Positions 12,687 to 24,073 of a stretch of DNA of 64,000 bases are shown piece by piece. A model generated the notes under the pieces. It worked only from the letters and a program-made list of their open reading frames with translations, did not search any database and was not told the origin of the DNA. Origin of the DNA: Heterodera schachtii (lineage: Eukaryota > Nematoda > Chromadorea > Rhabditida > Heteroderidae); the NCBI GenBank assembly GCA_023374025.1, contig SIJG01000017.1, forward strand, positions 1,193,671 through 1,257,670, written 5' to 3'. The stretch's first letter is position 1, and every line of letters starts with the position of its first letter. The translations under genes and the position numbers were made by a program.

Positions 12687-15600
12687 ATGACAAACCAACA
12701 AAAGATGTTTATTTGTACATTGCTTCTGATTGTGCTTATTTATCCTTTTCAGATCAGCATCAATGCCCCCGGGGTTGGCCCGCGGCGGGTGATCAATGCG
12801 TTCAGTTGCAATTTGTGCCGACTCGCCGAGAACACGCGGAAGACAAATGCGAAAGTATGGGGGCACAATTAGTCGATGTAACGGACAGAGAAGGCGAATT
12901 GAACGAGGCGATGGTGGAGGACCTATCAGAACTGCTTCAAGTAATTTAAGGAGGGGAATGAGACTGAAAATGGCTTTTTGGAGGAATCGCTGGAGGCGGG
13001 GGTCAACGAACTGATTTGGGTGGTCGGGGCGGGAAAGTGGCGATCGGAGTGGGACGAGACGGGGGAGAGAGTGCGCTTCAGCCGCAGAGAAGCGCAGCAG
13101 CAGCGGCACGAGGGGGAGGAGGAGAAGGGCATGGAGAATGTGTTGGCACTACAAAAGCGAGTGAGAGGCGGAGGGGACAGCCCAAAAGGGGGCCCCGCTG
13201 GGAGTCATTTTGAAATGTGAGTCGGAAGGAATTGGCAATGGCACAATGCCGAACGCACTTTTCGGTCAGTGTTCTGCTCCATCCTCCCTCTGTGCACCCT
13301 TTCATTTGCCAACTTTGGCCCCTTTGGCGCCGTTTGCTGCTCTATGAACAGTCTCTGCTCCCTAAAGGTTCGTTTCCCCCCCCCCCCCCCCCCCTCCTCC
13401 GTTTCATTCACTTTCTTCTCAATCCGCTGAAGGTGCGCCTCTCCTGGAAGAGCAGCCGCGTCCCTCCTACTTCTTCGACCCCAATTCCTCCGCCTCCAAT
13501 TCGTCCTTTCTCAGTTTGCCATGTTCCGCTTCGGGCGTGCCTTCCCTGACGGTCCGTTGGTTTCGCAACGGAGGCGAAGAGGTCAGCTGGCAATTAGCAT
13601 TTCGTACGGTTCGGCAATTTGTGCCTTTTTATGCCATTTGTTGTGCCTTTCTTTCTTCCTCAGATTGACTTCCGCTTCTCCTCTTTCATTCTCTCCGCCG
13701 GTGCTTTGCTCGTCCCCGTTTCTCTTCTGTCCCCCGTTTCTCCCTCCTCCTTCCATTGCTCCGTTTCCAATTCTTTCGGTATTTTCGACTTTTCCTTTTT
13801 TTCGACTTTCATTTCTTTTCTTTTAGGAACCCTTCGTGGCCATTCGACCATCGTTCGGCCCGCATTCATTGAGCCCTTTCAGGAGATGAGATTGGATGCT
13901 TATCCGTTGATGGGGCACGGACGAAGAGCGGGCGGCACGCGGTTGGAATGCAATGCACCGGCACATTACCCAAGTGGGAAATTGAGAGGGGGGGCGGGGG
14001 AAGAAAGAGAGGGAGAGAGAGAAAGAAAGAGAGCACGATGAAAACCCAAAAGAGAGAGAGAAGGGGAGGGAGAGAGAGAGAGAGGGAGAAAGAGAAAGAA
14101 AGATAGCGAGAGAGCACGATGAAAACCCAAAAGAGAGAGAGAATTTAAGAAAAAAAGAGAGAGGAGGGAGAGAGAGAGGGAGAGAGAGAAAGAAAGATAG
14201 CGAGAGAGCACGATGAAAACCCAAAAGAGAGAGAGAATTTAAGAAAAAAAGAGAGAGGGGGGGGGGGAGGGTGAGGTTATGACCAAAAGTTACAAAATAA
14301 CGAAGAATGGCCGAAATTTTTGCCATTTTCTATTTTAAATAGAGTTGTACGGGACCGGGAATTTTGAGAAAAACCGGGACCGGGACTTCTCTGGTTGAAA
14401 AACCGGTACTTTTTGGCTGGCAAAACCGGGAAAAACCGGGACTTAGGTACTCAGTTGTACGTTTTTTTCAGTACCAGTCCCGGTCCCATACAACTCTAAT
14501 TTTTAATCATTATTTTTTATCATCCAACCTTTAAAACAAATTATTTGTGTATTGTCATTCAATATTTTTGTTCAGTCATATTTATTTGTCTGATTTTGGA
14601 ATTTGAAAATTTTTAAGAAAATAAGTAAACTTTTTACATCTTTTCCTTTCTCGTCCTTTAGAAAAAAAAATCTTCAAAAATTATTAATCCTTAATAATTA
14701 AAACAAACGGAAAAATTTGAAAGGAATCGAAACTCAAAAACCGAGACCGAGACTCTCGAGCAGTCTATTGCTGAGGAATGGTAAGCAAACAATTAGGAAA
14801 GTTACATCGTAAGCTACCGTATCAATGATTACATTTTGATTAAATACTTTTTGTTAAATTTTGTCTCCAAATATTATTATTTAACAACCCTTTGTTTGCT
14901 TCTGCTTTTCCCTCACTTCGTATGCCTTTGTTTTTCTCTTTAAAATGCCTTTTTCGATGGCATTTTCTTTCTTTGCCCCCCCCCCTTTTATTTCCCTTCT
15001 AAACAATCTCTCCTCTCATTCAATGCTTTTCCATTGAAATGCTTTTCCTCGGGGAATATTTCTTCCCCGACATTTCCTTTTCGACAAATTTAATTTGTCC
15101 TGCTCATCCGTCTTTTTGCTTCTTTTATCCTCCTCGAAAAATTCAATTCATTTCTTCTTTTTCACTCAAAAAATTCATCCCTTCCCCCTCTCTCTCCCTC
15201 TTCCCTCTGTCTCTCTCTCCTCCCTTTTTCTCTCTTCTCCCCTCTCTCTCCCTCTTCCCTCTTTCTCTCTCTCCCTTATTCTCTCTTCTCCCCTCTCTCT
15301 CTCTCCCTCTTCCCTCTGTCTCTCTCTCCTCCCTTTTTCTCTCTTCTCCCCTCTCTCTCTCCCTCTTCCCTCTTTCTCTCTCTCCCTTTTTCTCTCTTCT
15401 CCCCTCTCTCTCTCTCCCTCTTTCTCGCTCTTCCCTCTTTCTCTCTCTCCCTTTTTCTCTCTCTTCTCCCCTCTCTCTCTCTCCCTCTCCCAATTCCCCT
15501 CACTCCCCCCCCCCCCCCCCACTGCACCAAATTATTCATATGCGAGTGTCAGTAGTCCTCACTTCTTCATTTTCCATTTCCATTGTTTCGGAAATGAATT

Positions 15601-18600
15601 TTTCCGGTCGGGCGACGCATTGCATTTGCAGCCGACGGCATTTCCAACTGAGTAACCGCCGCATCACTTAACGCCTCGCTAATTGCTTCGGTGTTTTCGG
15701 CGCGAGTGCCGAATATTCGCTCATTCTTTTTAACGGTATTTCTGTACTTTTAGCACTTTCTATGCCTCCTAAATGAACCAAAAGTGTGCTTTTCCATTTT
15801 GCTTTTATAATTAATTATTATTTTTGGCTTTCTTTCCCTCTCCTTTTTCTCTCCTTCCCTCCGCCTTTTTCCTCTTTCTCTTTGTCTCTCCTTTCCTTTC
15901 TCTTCCCTTCTCTTCCATCTCCCCATTTTATTTTCCGCTTTTTCTTTGTGTTTCATTCTTCCAATTCCCCCCCCCCCCCTCTTTTTCCATTAACCTAATT
16001 TCCAAAAGTGCATCGGTAAGCAAAAGCAATTTAAGAGTCGCTTTATCTCCCCCCCCCCATCTCTTCTGCTTTTTTCTCTCTCATTTATTTATTTTTTAAA
16101 TTTACTTTTAAGCTCTCTTTTCCCATTTTTCAATTTTTTTTTCTTTTATTACTTTAAATGCTTTTCCATTTGGCTGTTCTCCCAATTTTGTTTTGTGTCC
16201 TCAGGCGATGGGTAATTTCGCCGAGTAAATCCCGTCCGCCGTAAGCAAACGAATGAATGATCCCTCCTCAGACTAACATAAGTCACCTGCTGCTGTCCGT
16301 CCAGTATCAGCTCCCCCCCCCCCCCCTCTCCCTTTTTTCTTCACGTCAATCTTTCGCTTTACGGCAAATTTTCGTCAAAAATATTTTTTTGGCGTAGAAA
16401 AAACGATAAGAAAATTGGAAGAGGAGGGGGGGGGGGGGGGAAGAGTATTTTTGAGGGGGAGGGGGAAGGGTTGTCCTCCGTCGATCATTTGCCTCCGTCC
16501 GCCCCCTCCCCCCATCATTCATCAGCAGAGACTCCCTTCAATTGGTCATGATCATCCACTCAGCAACTGCATCCAATCCTCATCTCATTATCATGAATTC
16601 ACACCTCCATCTCCCTTCCACTTTCCTCCTTCTCCTCCTCTTCTTCCATTTTCTCCTCCTCTTCCTCCCATCCTCTGTTTCGTGTCCATGCGTCTTCCGT
16701 CTGTCCATTTCATCGTCCTCCTTCCTCCCCTCCCGCACCCATTTTTTCATCTTTCTTTCCTATGCTTCTCTATCAGCGGCTCTTCCTCTTCCGCATTCTT
16801 CCACACCACTCCATCCATCCATCCCTTCCCCCCCCTCCCCCCTTCCCTCACCACTCTTCCTTTCTCTTCTTTTCCCAATGACCGATTACACAAGTACTCT
16901 CCCCCCCCTTTCCCCGCATTTTCGCCCATTGGAGGGAACAAAACATTCGCATTCCATCCCAAACCGGTTCATAATCAAAGCCCCCCCCCTTCCATTGCAT
17001 TCGCTGGTTCGTCTGCCTATTGCAGCTTCATTCCCCATAGCATTCTCTCCCCCCTCCCCTTTCGTTTTGCTTGTCTTCTCTCTCCCCATGTCTTTTCCCC
17101 ATTCCTCGGCACTTTTTCTCCCAAATTTTCCCCTTTTTCCTCTCTTTGTTTATGTGTTTGTTTGGTAAATTGCCACTTTTCTCCTCCCTTTTGCCATTCC
17201 CATGGCTTTACGTTCGTTCCATGCTCCGAATTCATTCCTTTTTTAGAAATGTGACTGCAAAATTGACTTCCGCTCGACGATCTCTCCTCCCCCCCCCCCT
17301 CCGTCCCTTTTTCATTTTTCCCATTTCTCCTTGGGTAATTATTCCGATTGGCACGTGCACCACATCACCAACACAAACGGCACAACTCACAAAATGGCAC
17401 CAAATGTACTGATGGACAAAGGAGGGAAGGGCAGCAGAGAGAGCAAAGATTTGGAGGTAAGGAAAACCTTGGATGCACAAATCGAAGTGATTTTAGCACT
17501 GATTAAGCGGACGATAAACTGACCAAAAGTGAAATGGCCAAATGATCAGAAGGAAAAGAAGAAACAGCGCCGACTAATCAGCTAACAAAGGCTTTTTGGA
17601 ATGAGTGATCAAATGCCAATGGCTACCCTTTTGATGTCCAACCGTAGGAGCGATCGGTCCATTGATGTGACCTCCTTAGTGATTGATTACTGTACTGTCG
17701 CTTCCACTCCTTTTGTTCACCATTTTACCGCACTCATCTCTCTTCCACTCCTTTTGTTCACCATTTTACCGCACTCATCTCTCTTCCACTCCTTTTGTTC
17801 ACCATTTTACCGCACTCATCGCACTTCACCAGCACACTGCTCATTTCTCGGCACGGCACTCTGCACTGATCACTAAAGCATAGAGCAATACTGTATACTC
17901 ACTTTATTTTTCTAAGCATTATTTTTGTTTCTAAGCAATCACCCACTTCGATCACTTTTGCCGTTAGTCACTCACTTTGACCACTTTGCTTCTGATCACT
18001 CGATCTGATCACTTCCCATTTTCACAGTCACTTTTTGTTTGCCATTTTTAGTCTATGTCACTTTTTGCACTTTGGTGCTTTGGCGCACGTTTGTCCACAC
18101 ATTCTAATGCTTTACACATACAACAGTTAGCATGTCAATTGCAATGTTTTTTCACTGTTAACACTTACCGTAAGCACATCGCATTGCTTTACAGTACCCA
18201 CCAATTGCACAATTTTCACCTCACTTCCCTCTCACTTTTCACATTTTTGCATATTTTTTTTTGCTCACCATCACCTCTGCACAATTAAATATCACATTTT
18301 GTAATTTTCACTTTTGAACCAAATTTTTTGAGTACCAAAATGACAATACAGTAATCAAACGACGTATTCATTTGTATCCGGAAAATGAATCGAATCTAAA
18401 CTTTGAATAAATGTGAAATTTTCAAAAAATCAGAAAAAAAACTTGGATGTAAAAGTGAATGATGTGAGGGTTTGAAACTGATGAGAATAGGGGGGGGGGG
18501 GGGAAAGAGTCACTCATTAAGTAATTGATGCTAATTAGGAATGTTAGATAATCTTTTCTCATTGAACATTTAATTGCTTTCTTAGAGTCTTTCGCATTTT

Positions 18601-21600
18601 CGTGGGTACGCGGCGGAAACTATGGGAAATTTGTTGAAGTTTCTACACGAGTATTCATTTCAATGGACGGCACTCTTTTCTTCTCGTACAATGTGCGGGA
18701 GGACGAAGACAGGTGAGAGGCAACAGAAGCGGGGAAGGAAACAGCTGATCAAAGCATGGGAATTGATCAGAGTAACTGATCAGAATGATTGATAAAGAGA
18801 CTGATAAGTATTTGATCAAAGCAACCGATCGGAGCCTATTAATCAGGGCAACTGATAAAGAGATTGAATATCTGAACAAAGCAATTGATCAGAGGAGTTT
18901 CATCCAACTGATAGAAGAGACTGATAAGAAATATCTGATCAAAGAACTGATCGGAGCATTATCAGGGGATAATTATAAAAATTATCAGATAAGATCATTG
19001 CGACAGATGAACAAATAGAGGCAATAGACATTAGCAGATTAACTGTTCGTATCAACTGATCTGCAAAACTATTTATTATTCTAATGCCTGATCAGGGCAT
19101 TGTGCCATTTGCCAATTTGTTTTTTTCAAAATGCTTTTCCTTTGACTTTTGCCAGTTTCGCGTGCACTTTGTCCCTCCCGGCCACTCAGTCCGCCCAACT
19201 CGGCCCCTTTTTTCGTCTGCTGCTTCCGCTCGGCCACATCAGTCCCAATTTGCAATTGCCTCGCGGCAAAACACCTCACCACCATCCACATGCGTTCGGC
19301 CCGCGAATTGACGAATTTCAGCCCCAAATATTCCCGGAAATGCCAACTCGCGGTGACACTGTGTTTTTGGAGTGTTTTGCCTACGGATTGTGCGTATTTA
19401 CAATAATTATTTTAAAGTATTAAAAATAAATAAAAATAATTTATAAATGAAACGCCATTTACGCACCGTTTCATTCAGTCCCGTGCCGACTTATCACTGG
19501 TCACGTGTCGATGGTTATCCTTTGCCCCGTTTCCGCCATCGTTTGCTCAGTTTTGGTCGCGTTCTCCGCCTCGACCGTGCCGAAATTGGCGACTCGGGCC
19601 GTTACCGATGCTCCGTACAGAACCGACTTGGCATGGACAGTGCCGAGATTCGGCTGACCATTCATTGTTGGTTCACCAGTGCCTCTTCGTCCGCTTTTTC
19701 AAATCCATTTTCAGCGCCTCCGGTGCTCCTTCGTCCGCTCATTAGCCAAATGGTCGCCCCCGGTCAGTTGACAAATTGCAAATTGGTTTCTTATTTGGGG
19801 CGTTAATCCATCCAATGATAAATGATTATTTGATTTGTTCAGGCCACTCCATCACCTTCAAATGTCCAATTGCCGATGGTGTCGGAATGGTTTCTCAGGT
19901 TGAATGGTTTCTGAACGGAGTGCCATTGGTGCCGTTGTTGATGGACCAAAGTGATCGGCAAAGATTCAAAATGGCATCTGATGGACATGAGTATGTCCAT
20001 TCAAATGTGACTAAACGGGGTCCTTCCCCGTTTGGCCCTGTCTCTCAAGAGTGTTTCTGTTCAGTCCCGACCCTCCCCCTTCTCAGAATGGCCATTTCGG
20101 GCGTTCGTCTCTCTGATGCCGGTTTGGTCCAGTGCATGGTCTCCGACGAGGTCGGCTCCGTCTCCTCCTCCGCTCTGCTGGTCGTCTCCGCCTTTCCGCC
20201 CCGCTTCCACTCAAACATTTTCCCCTCGCGCCTTTCCGTCGCCCCGGGTGCCCTTCTGTCCGTCCCGTGTCTCTTCCAGTCGAGCCCACCGGGCAAAGGC
20301 CGGTGGAGCCGAAGAGAAAAGGCAAAGGGACGACAGATCGGAAGCGAAAGTGATCAGACAAAGGCGGGAAGAAGGGAAATCGCAGTGCTGAAGATGAACA
20401 ATGTGCGGACGGAGGACGCGGGGGAATACGAATGCGAGGCCAACAACGAATTGGGCACCGCAAAAGCGAGCGTACGGCTGGACATTTTGGGTGAGTGGTG
20501 GGCGTGTCCAGACATTTGCGCCTATGTCCAAAATCGGGTTCAAATTTAAGTTTTTCAATCTTAAAGTTCTTAAACAACATTAAATTTAAGAAACTCCAAT
20601 AATTTTGTTGTTTGAGAAATTTATTATTTTTTCAAAAATTAGCTGACGATTAAATTATCGAATACATTACTTTCAATCGATTATTTAAAGCTGTTTAGGC
20701 TATCAGGGATTGAAAAAACTTAAGTTTGAACCCGATTTTGGACACAGGCGCAAATGTCCGAGGCGCAAATGTGGGGTAACCGTGGTGGGAGAGGGGGCGG
20801 GGGGAAGGGGAGGGATGAAGCGGGGGGGGGGGGGAAGGAAATGGGCAAAATAAAATCAAAAATGGGGAAAATGGAAAAAAAAGACAAATTGGGAGGAGAG
20901 AAACATAAAGCCATCATCAGCAGAAGGAACGCATGTTTCGGTTTATGCCGACGAACAGAACGAACAAAACGACGGCAGCAAAAGGTTCGCCTGTGAAGTC
21001 GAATTTCGTTGTGTGACGCCGGAGGAATGCCCCGAGGGATTGTTCGACTGGCAATTCAACGACCGTCCAATTCGAAGTTTAATTGGGGCGGAAATGATCA
21101 GAATACGGCAAAATGACCAAATTGACAACGCCGGGGTTTGGATGAATCAGAGGAGCGAATTGGAAGTGGACGAACACTTCGCCAAAGGTTCAAATAAACT
21201 TCCCTCTCCCCCCCCCCATCCCCTCAATGATTTTCGGCATTTAACCCATTGTTTGCCATTCTTCCCAGGCCATGTCGGCAGATTCGCGTGCCATTCGGTG
21301 TTCGGCGGTGCCACTGCCGAGTTGCGTCCTCAGTTCCCTCAGTTTTCTTCATTGGCACTGTCTGTGGATGAGATTGGCACTTCGGAAGCGAAAATCAGCT
21401 GGCGATTGTTGGGAAAAGGCACAAAAAATGGGGAGAAAAACGCGCAAAAGCGACGGCGATTTTATGGGAATAAAGTGAGAAAATAATATTTAAAAATCGA
21501 AAAGAAAATAATTTCTTAATTTATTTGCCCAGCATTCTTTGACGGACTTTTAAATTTCATTTTTCATTTTCAGTCAGAAATTGCCCAAAATCACAATGTT

Positions 21601-24073
21601 TTCGTATTGGAAATGCGGGCAAAAAGAGAGCGAAGTTGGCGCACTGTGAAGGAATTGCGAATGCCGTCGACGGACCGTCCGAATTGGGCGGGGCACTTTC
21701 GCATGGACGGATTGGAGGCGAACGAACGCTATCAGGTGCATTTTGCCAAAGGACCTCCATTTTGGGAATGCAATGGTCGCTTCAGTTCCGACTGCGACCA
21801 ATGGGCGAAGGGTCGCGTGCCGTCGCTCTTTCGCAATGGGTGCGCATGGAGCAATCGGTGCCCGTGGAGGCGGTCCGGCACATTCGCTTTCGAATGTTGG
21901 ACGACGCGCATGTCCTGCTCGAGTGGGATCCAGTGGAGAAGGTCGTGCTGCCACCATTGGCATACAACAATGCCATTCTTTGACAGAATCATCAGTCGGC
22001 GCCCGACTTACGGTACAATGTCACATGGAATACTTTTGGGCCGGCGGAGGGACAAAGCGATGGCAAAATGCAAAGTCGGACAGTTAATGAGCCGCGGCTG
22101 GTCATTTCCCTTCCGGCACAATTGGGCAGGGCAAAAAGGGCGGAATGTGCCGTTTTGGAAGTTGGGGTGAGGGCAGAGAATGAACGGGGCCCGAGCAAAG
22201 AAAGAACGGACACAATGATACGAACATCGTCAAAAGGTGAGGCCAACCGAAGAAATTGGCTAATTGGACGGTTAATTAGATCTAATTGGGACAAAAGAGG
22301 AATATATGCTAATTAGGAAGGAAATTGGCAACAGACTTTAATTTTATTTTCTATTTCAGAACCTCAAAGGTACGCCGTCGACCTGCGCTTGGACAGTGTC
22401 AACGCAACGCATTTGAATTTGAGTTGGAATTGGCAAAATGTTGACCCATGTGAGAATGTATTAGGAGCGAAAGTGAGAGTTAATTAATAATGGTTGAATG
22501 GGAAATGGAGAAAGAAAGTTCAGATAATGTGCGAACAAATCGAAGAGGGCAAAGGGAACGACGGAAGGAATGGAGGGAACGGAGAGAATGGAGGGTGGGT
22601 GCCTTTGTGCCTTTCGTTTTTCGCTTAAATGCCAAATGCGAGTGTCCGTTTCAGTCTCAATTCAACTCTCTTTCGGAATGATTCGGCGGCTTTTCAGTCC
22701 GTCCCTTCCCATTATTCCCATTGGCTCGTCCATTCGCTCCTTCCTCTGCGCGAATACGAATGTCGCGTGGCTGCGTTTGACCAATTCGGTCGGATGGGCC
22801 CAATTCGTGCGGACGGAGTGAGGGCAAAGACAAAAGAGAAAGCGCCCGAGAGGAAGGCCGAAATTAATTCAATGAAAGTGGGAGAAAAGGTAGGGAAAGA
22901 GAAAATGCCGAAAAGGGGAGACAAAGGCAATGGCATTTTGGGGCAACGGAACGTACGCACTTTTGGTGGATTGGAAGGCGGTGGAACTGACAATGAGACT
23001 GACGGAGGGAGAAGCAGAAGGAGGAGGAGGAGAAGTGAAAGAGATGGAAGCAATGCCATCAAAAGAGGAGGAACGATCATGGGACAGAGGGTACAAAGTG
23101 AGCGGAAGAAAGAAGAAAAAGGCAAAGGCGGGAGAAGGGGGAAGGAAGAGAAGGGAAGAGAGTTTGAAGAAGAAGGGGAAAGGGACAAAAGCATAGAGGA
23201 AAAGAGGATGAAAAGAAGGGCAAAAGGAGGGGGAGGGGGGAGGCAGAAGAAGCCGCCCGATTTTGGGGCTTTGTAATTTGGGAACCCGACATTTGGTGAC
23301 TCTGATGAAATGCCTCTTTTAAAAAAGCAAATTGCGCCTACAAAAAATTGTCCAATTTTGGCAAATATATGATAATAAATTAAACTAATTTTTTTGATTG
23401 ATTTTTGTCCGATTTTTTAAATAAGAAAATCCCTAAATGTCATTTTGTCCTCAATTTGTTTCTCATATTTTTCTTTTTTGTTTAGCTTTTTGTGTACGTA
23501 TCTGAAACTGCTGACCAGGTGTTTTTCCATTGCAAATAAATCATTCGGTCAAATGCCAACGGTCGCTTCTTTTTCAGCCCATTCTTCTGAGGTTGGCAGA
23601 AGCGGAGCTGAACGACCCACAAAGACCGTCCGCACGAATTGATGGCCTTCGGCCGATGTTTTTGTACACAATTCAGGTGATAAGTCAACATAATGTGGAC
23701 TAATTGACGAGAGATTAACGGTTTAAGAGAAATTGAATGATTAATTGGATAATTATTAATTTGAAATTGGCCTAATTAGTCACTCCCCCAATGATTGCCA
23801 TAATAATGCTCTTTTGTTTTTTGATTCATCGTTTTTCCTTCCCGTCAGATCGCCGCATTCAATCCCGGCGGCGTTGGTCCGTTCAGTGAGCGCATCCCGG
23901 TCAGAATCGGTGCGAGACTCAAGCAGAACCCGGATTTGGTGGCTGAGATGGAGGGCAGCGGCGCGACGCCAAACGGCAAAATGCGGCGATCGCTGGCGGG
24001 AGAAGCGCTAATGCGATCGCTGATCACAACGGCCTTACTCATCAAATTGTGTCGTTGGCATTGGAGGCGGTGA
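12687..24073 (+). CDS. Contactin (C-type lectin + 6 Ig + 4 FN3 neural cell-adhesion protein)
   Basis: A cell-surface adhesion molecule of neurons, epithelial junctions and glia, of the Drosophila Contactin / C. elegans RIG-6 type. A C-type-lectin domain starts at 12752 (QHQCPRGWPAAGDQCVQLQF). Ig1 is near 13440-13830 (SLPCSASGVPSLTVRWFRNG). Ig2 begins near 13860 (LECNAPAHYP, a contactin hallmark) and resumes after a 4.6-kb intron at about 18587 (SFAFSWVRGGNYGKFVEV). Ig3 spans 19330-19660 (SGRYRCSVQNRLG). Ig4 to Ig6 run from about 19720 to 21310 (DAGEYECEANNELG in Ig5). Four FN3 domains follow to about 23920 (RYNVTWNTFG, REYECRVAAFDQFG, IAAFNPGGVGPFSERIPVRI). The stop is at 24071. A GPI anchor is expected for the family, but the C-terminal hydrophobic stretch is weak. 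The signal peptide at 12687 and the lectin exon are in different frames (see finding). The lectin domain's 3' half (12960-13400) is not fully resolved. Confidence 0.85.
13985..14265. repeat. GA-rich minisatellite in the contactin intron
   Basis: The segment CACGATGAAAACCCAAAAGA recurs near 14034, 14116 and 14207. Between copies are (GA)n runs and GAATTTAAGAAAAAAAGAG. Confidence 0.85.
14340..14498. mobile_element. Short inverted-repeat element (MITE) in the contactin intron
   Basis: The left end TAGAGTTGTACGGGACCGGG and the right end CCCGGTCCCATACAACTCTA are inverted copies with one mismatch. Internal CCGGGAC motifs repeat in both orientations. The flanks ATTTTAAA and ATTTTTAA resemble a degraded 8-bp target duplication, which would suit a hAT-type non-autonomous element. 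It has no coding capacity. Confidence 0.65.
15180..15490. repeat. CT-rich minisatellite in the contactin intron
   Basis: Blocks of CTCTCTCCCTCTTCCCTCT and CCCTTTTTCTCTCTTCTCCC alternate six or more times. The long frames through it encode only Ser/Leu/Phe/Pro or Glu/Arg/Lys strings and are not genes. Confidence 0.88.
17701..17823. repeat. 41-bp tandem repeat, three copies
   Basis: The unit starts CTTCCACTCCTTTTGTTCAC and begins at 17701, 17742 and 17783. Copies are identical until the end of the third, pointing to a recent expansion. It lies in the large contactin intron. Confidence 0.92.

Noticed and set aside
15039..15671. 210-codon Ser/Leu/Pro open frame and its antisense partners
   Set aside because: The frames stay open on both strands only because of CT/GA minisatellite sequence inside a contactin intron.
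16415..17254. 279-codon Pro/Ser/Phe open frame
   Set aside because: Pyrimidine-rich intron DNA with several poly-C runs; no domain, and the flanking contactin exons show it is intronic.
17701..17823. Direct repeats that could suggest a CRISPR array
   Set aside because: The copies are contiguous with no spacers, and the genome is eukaryotic.
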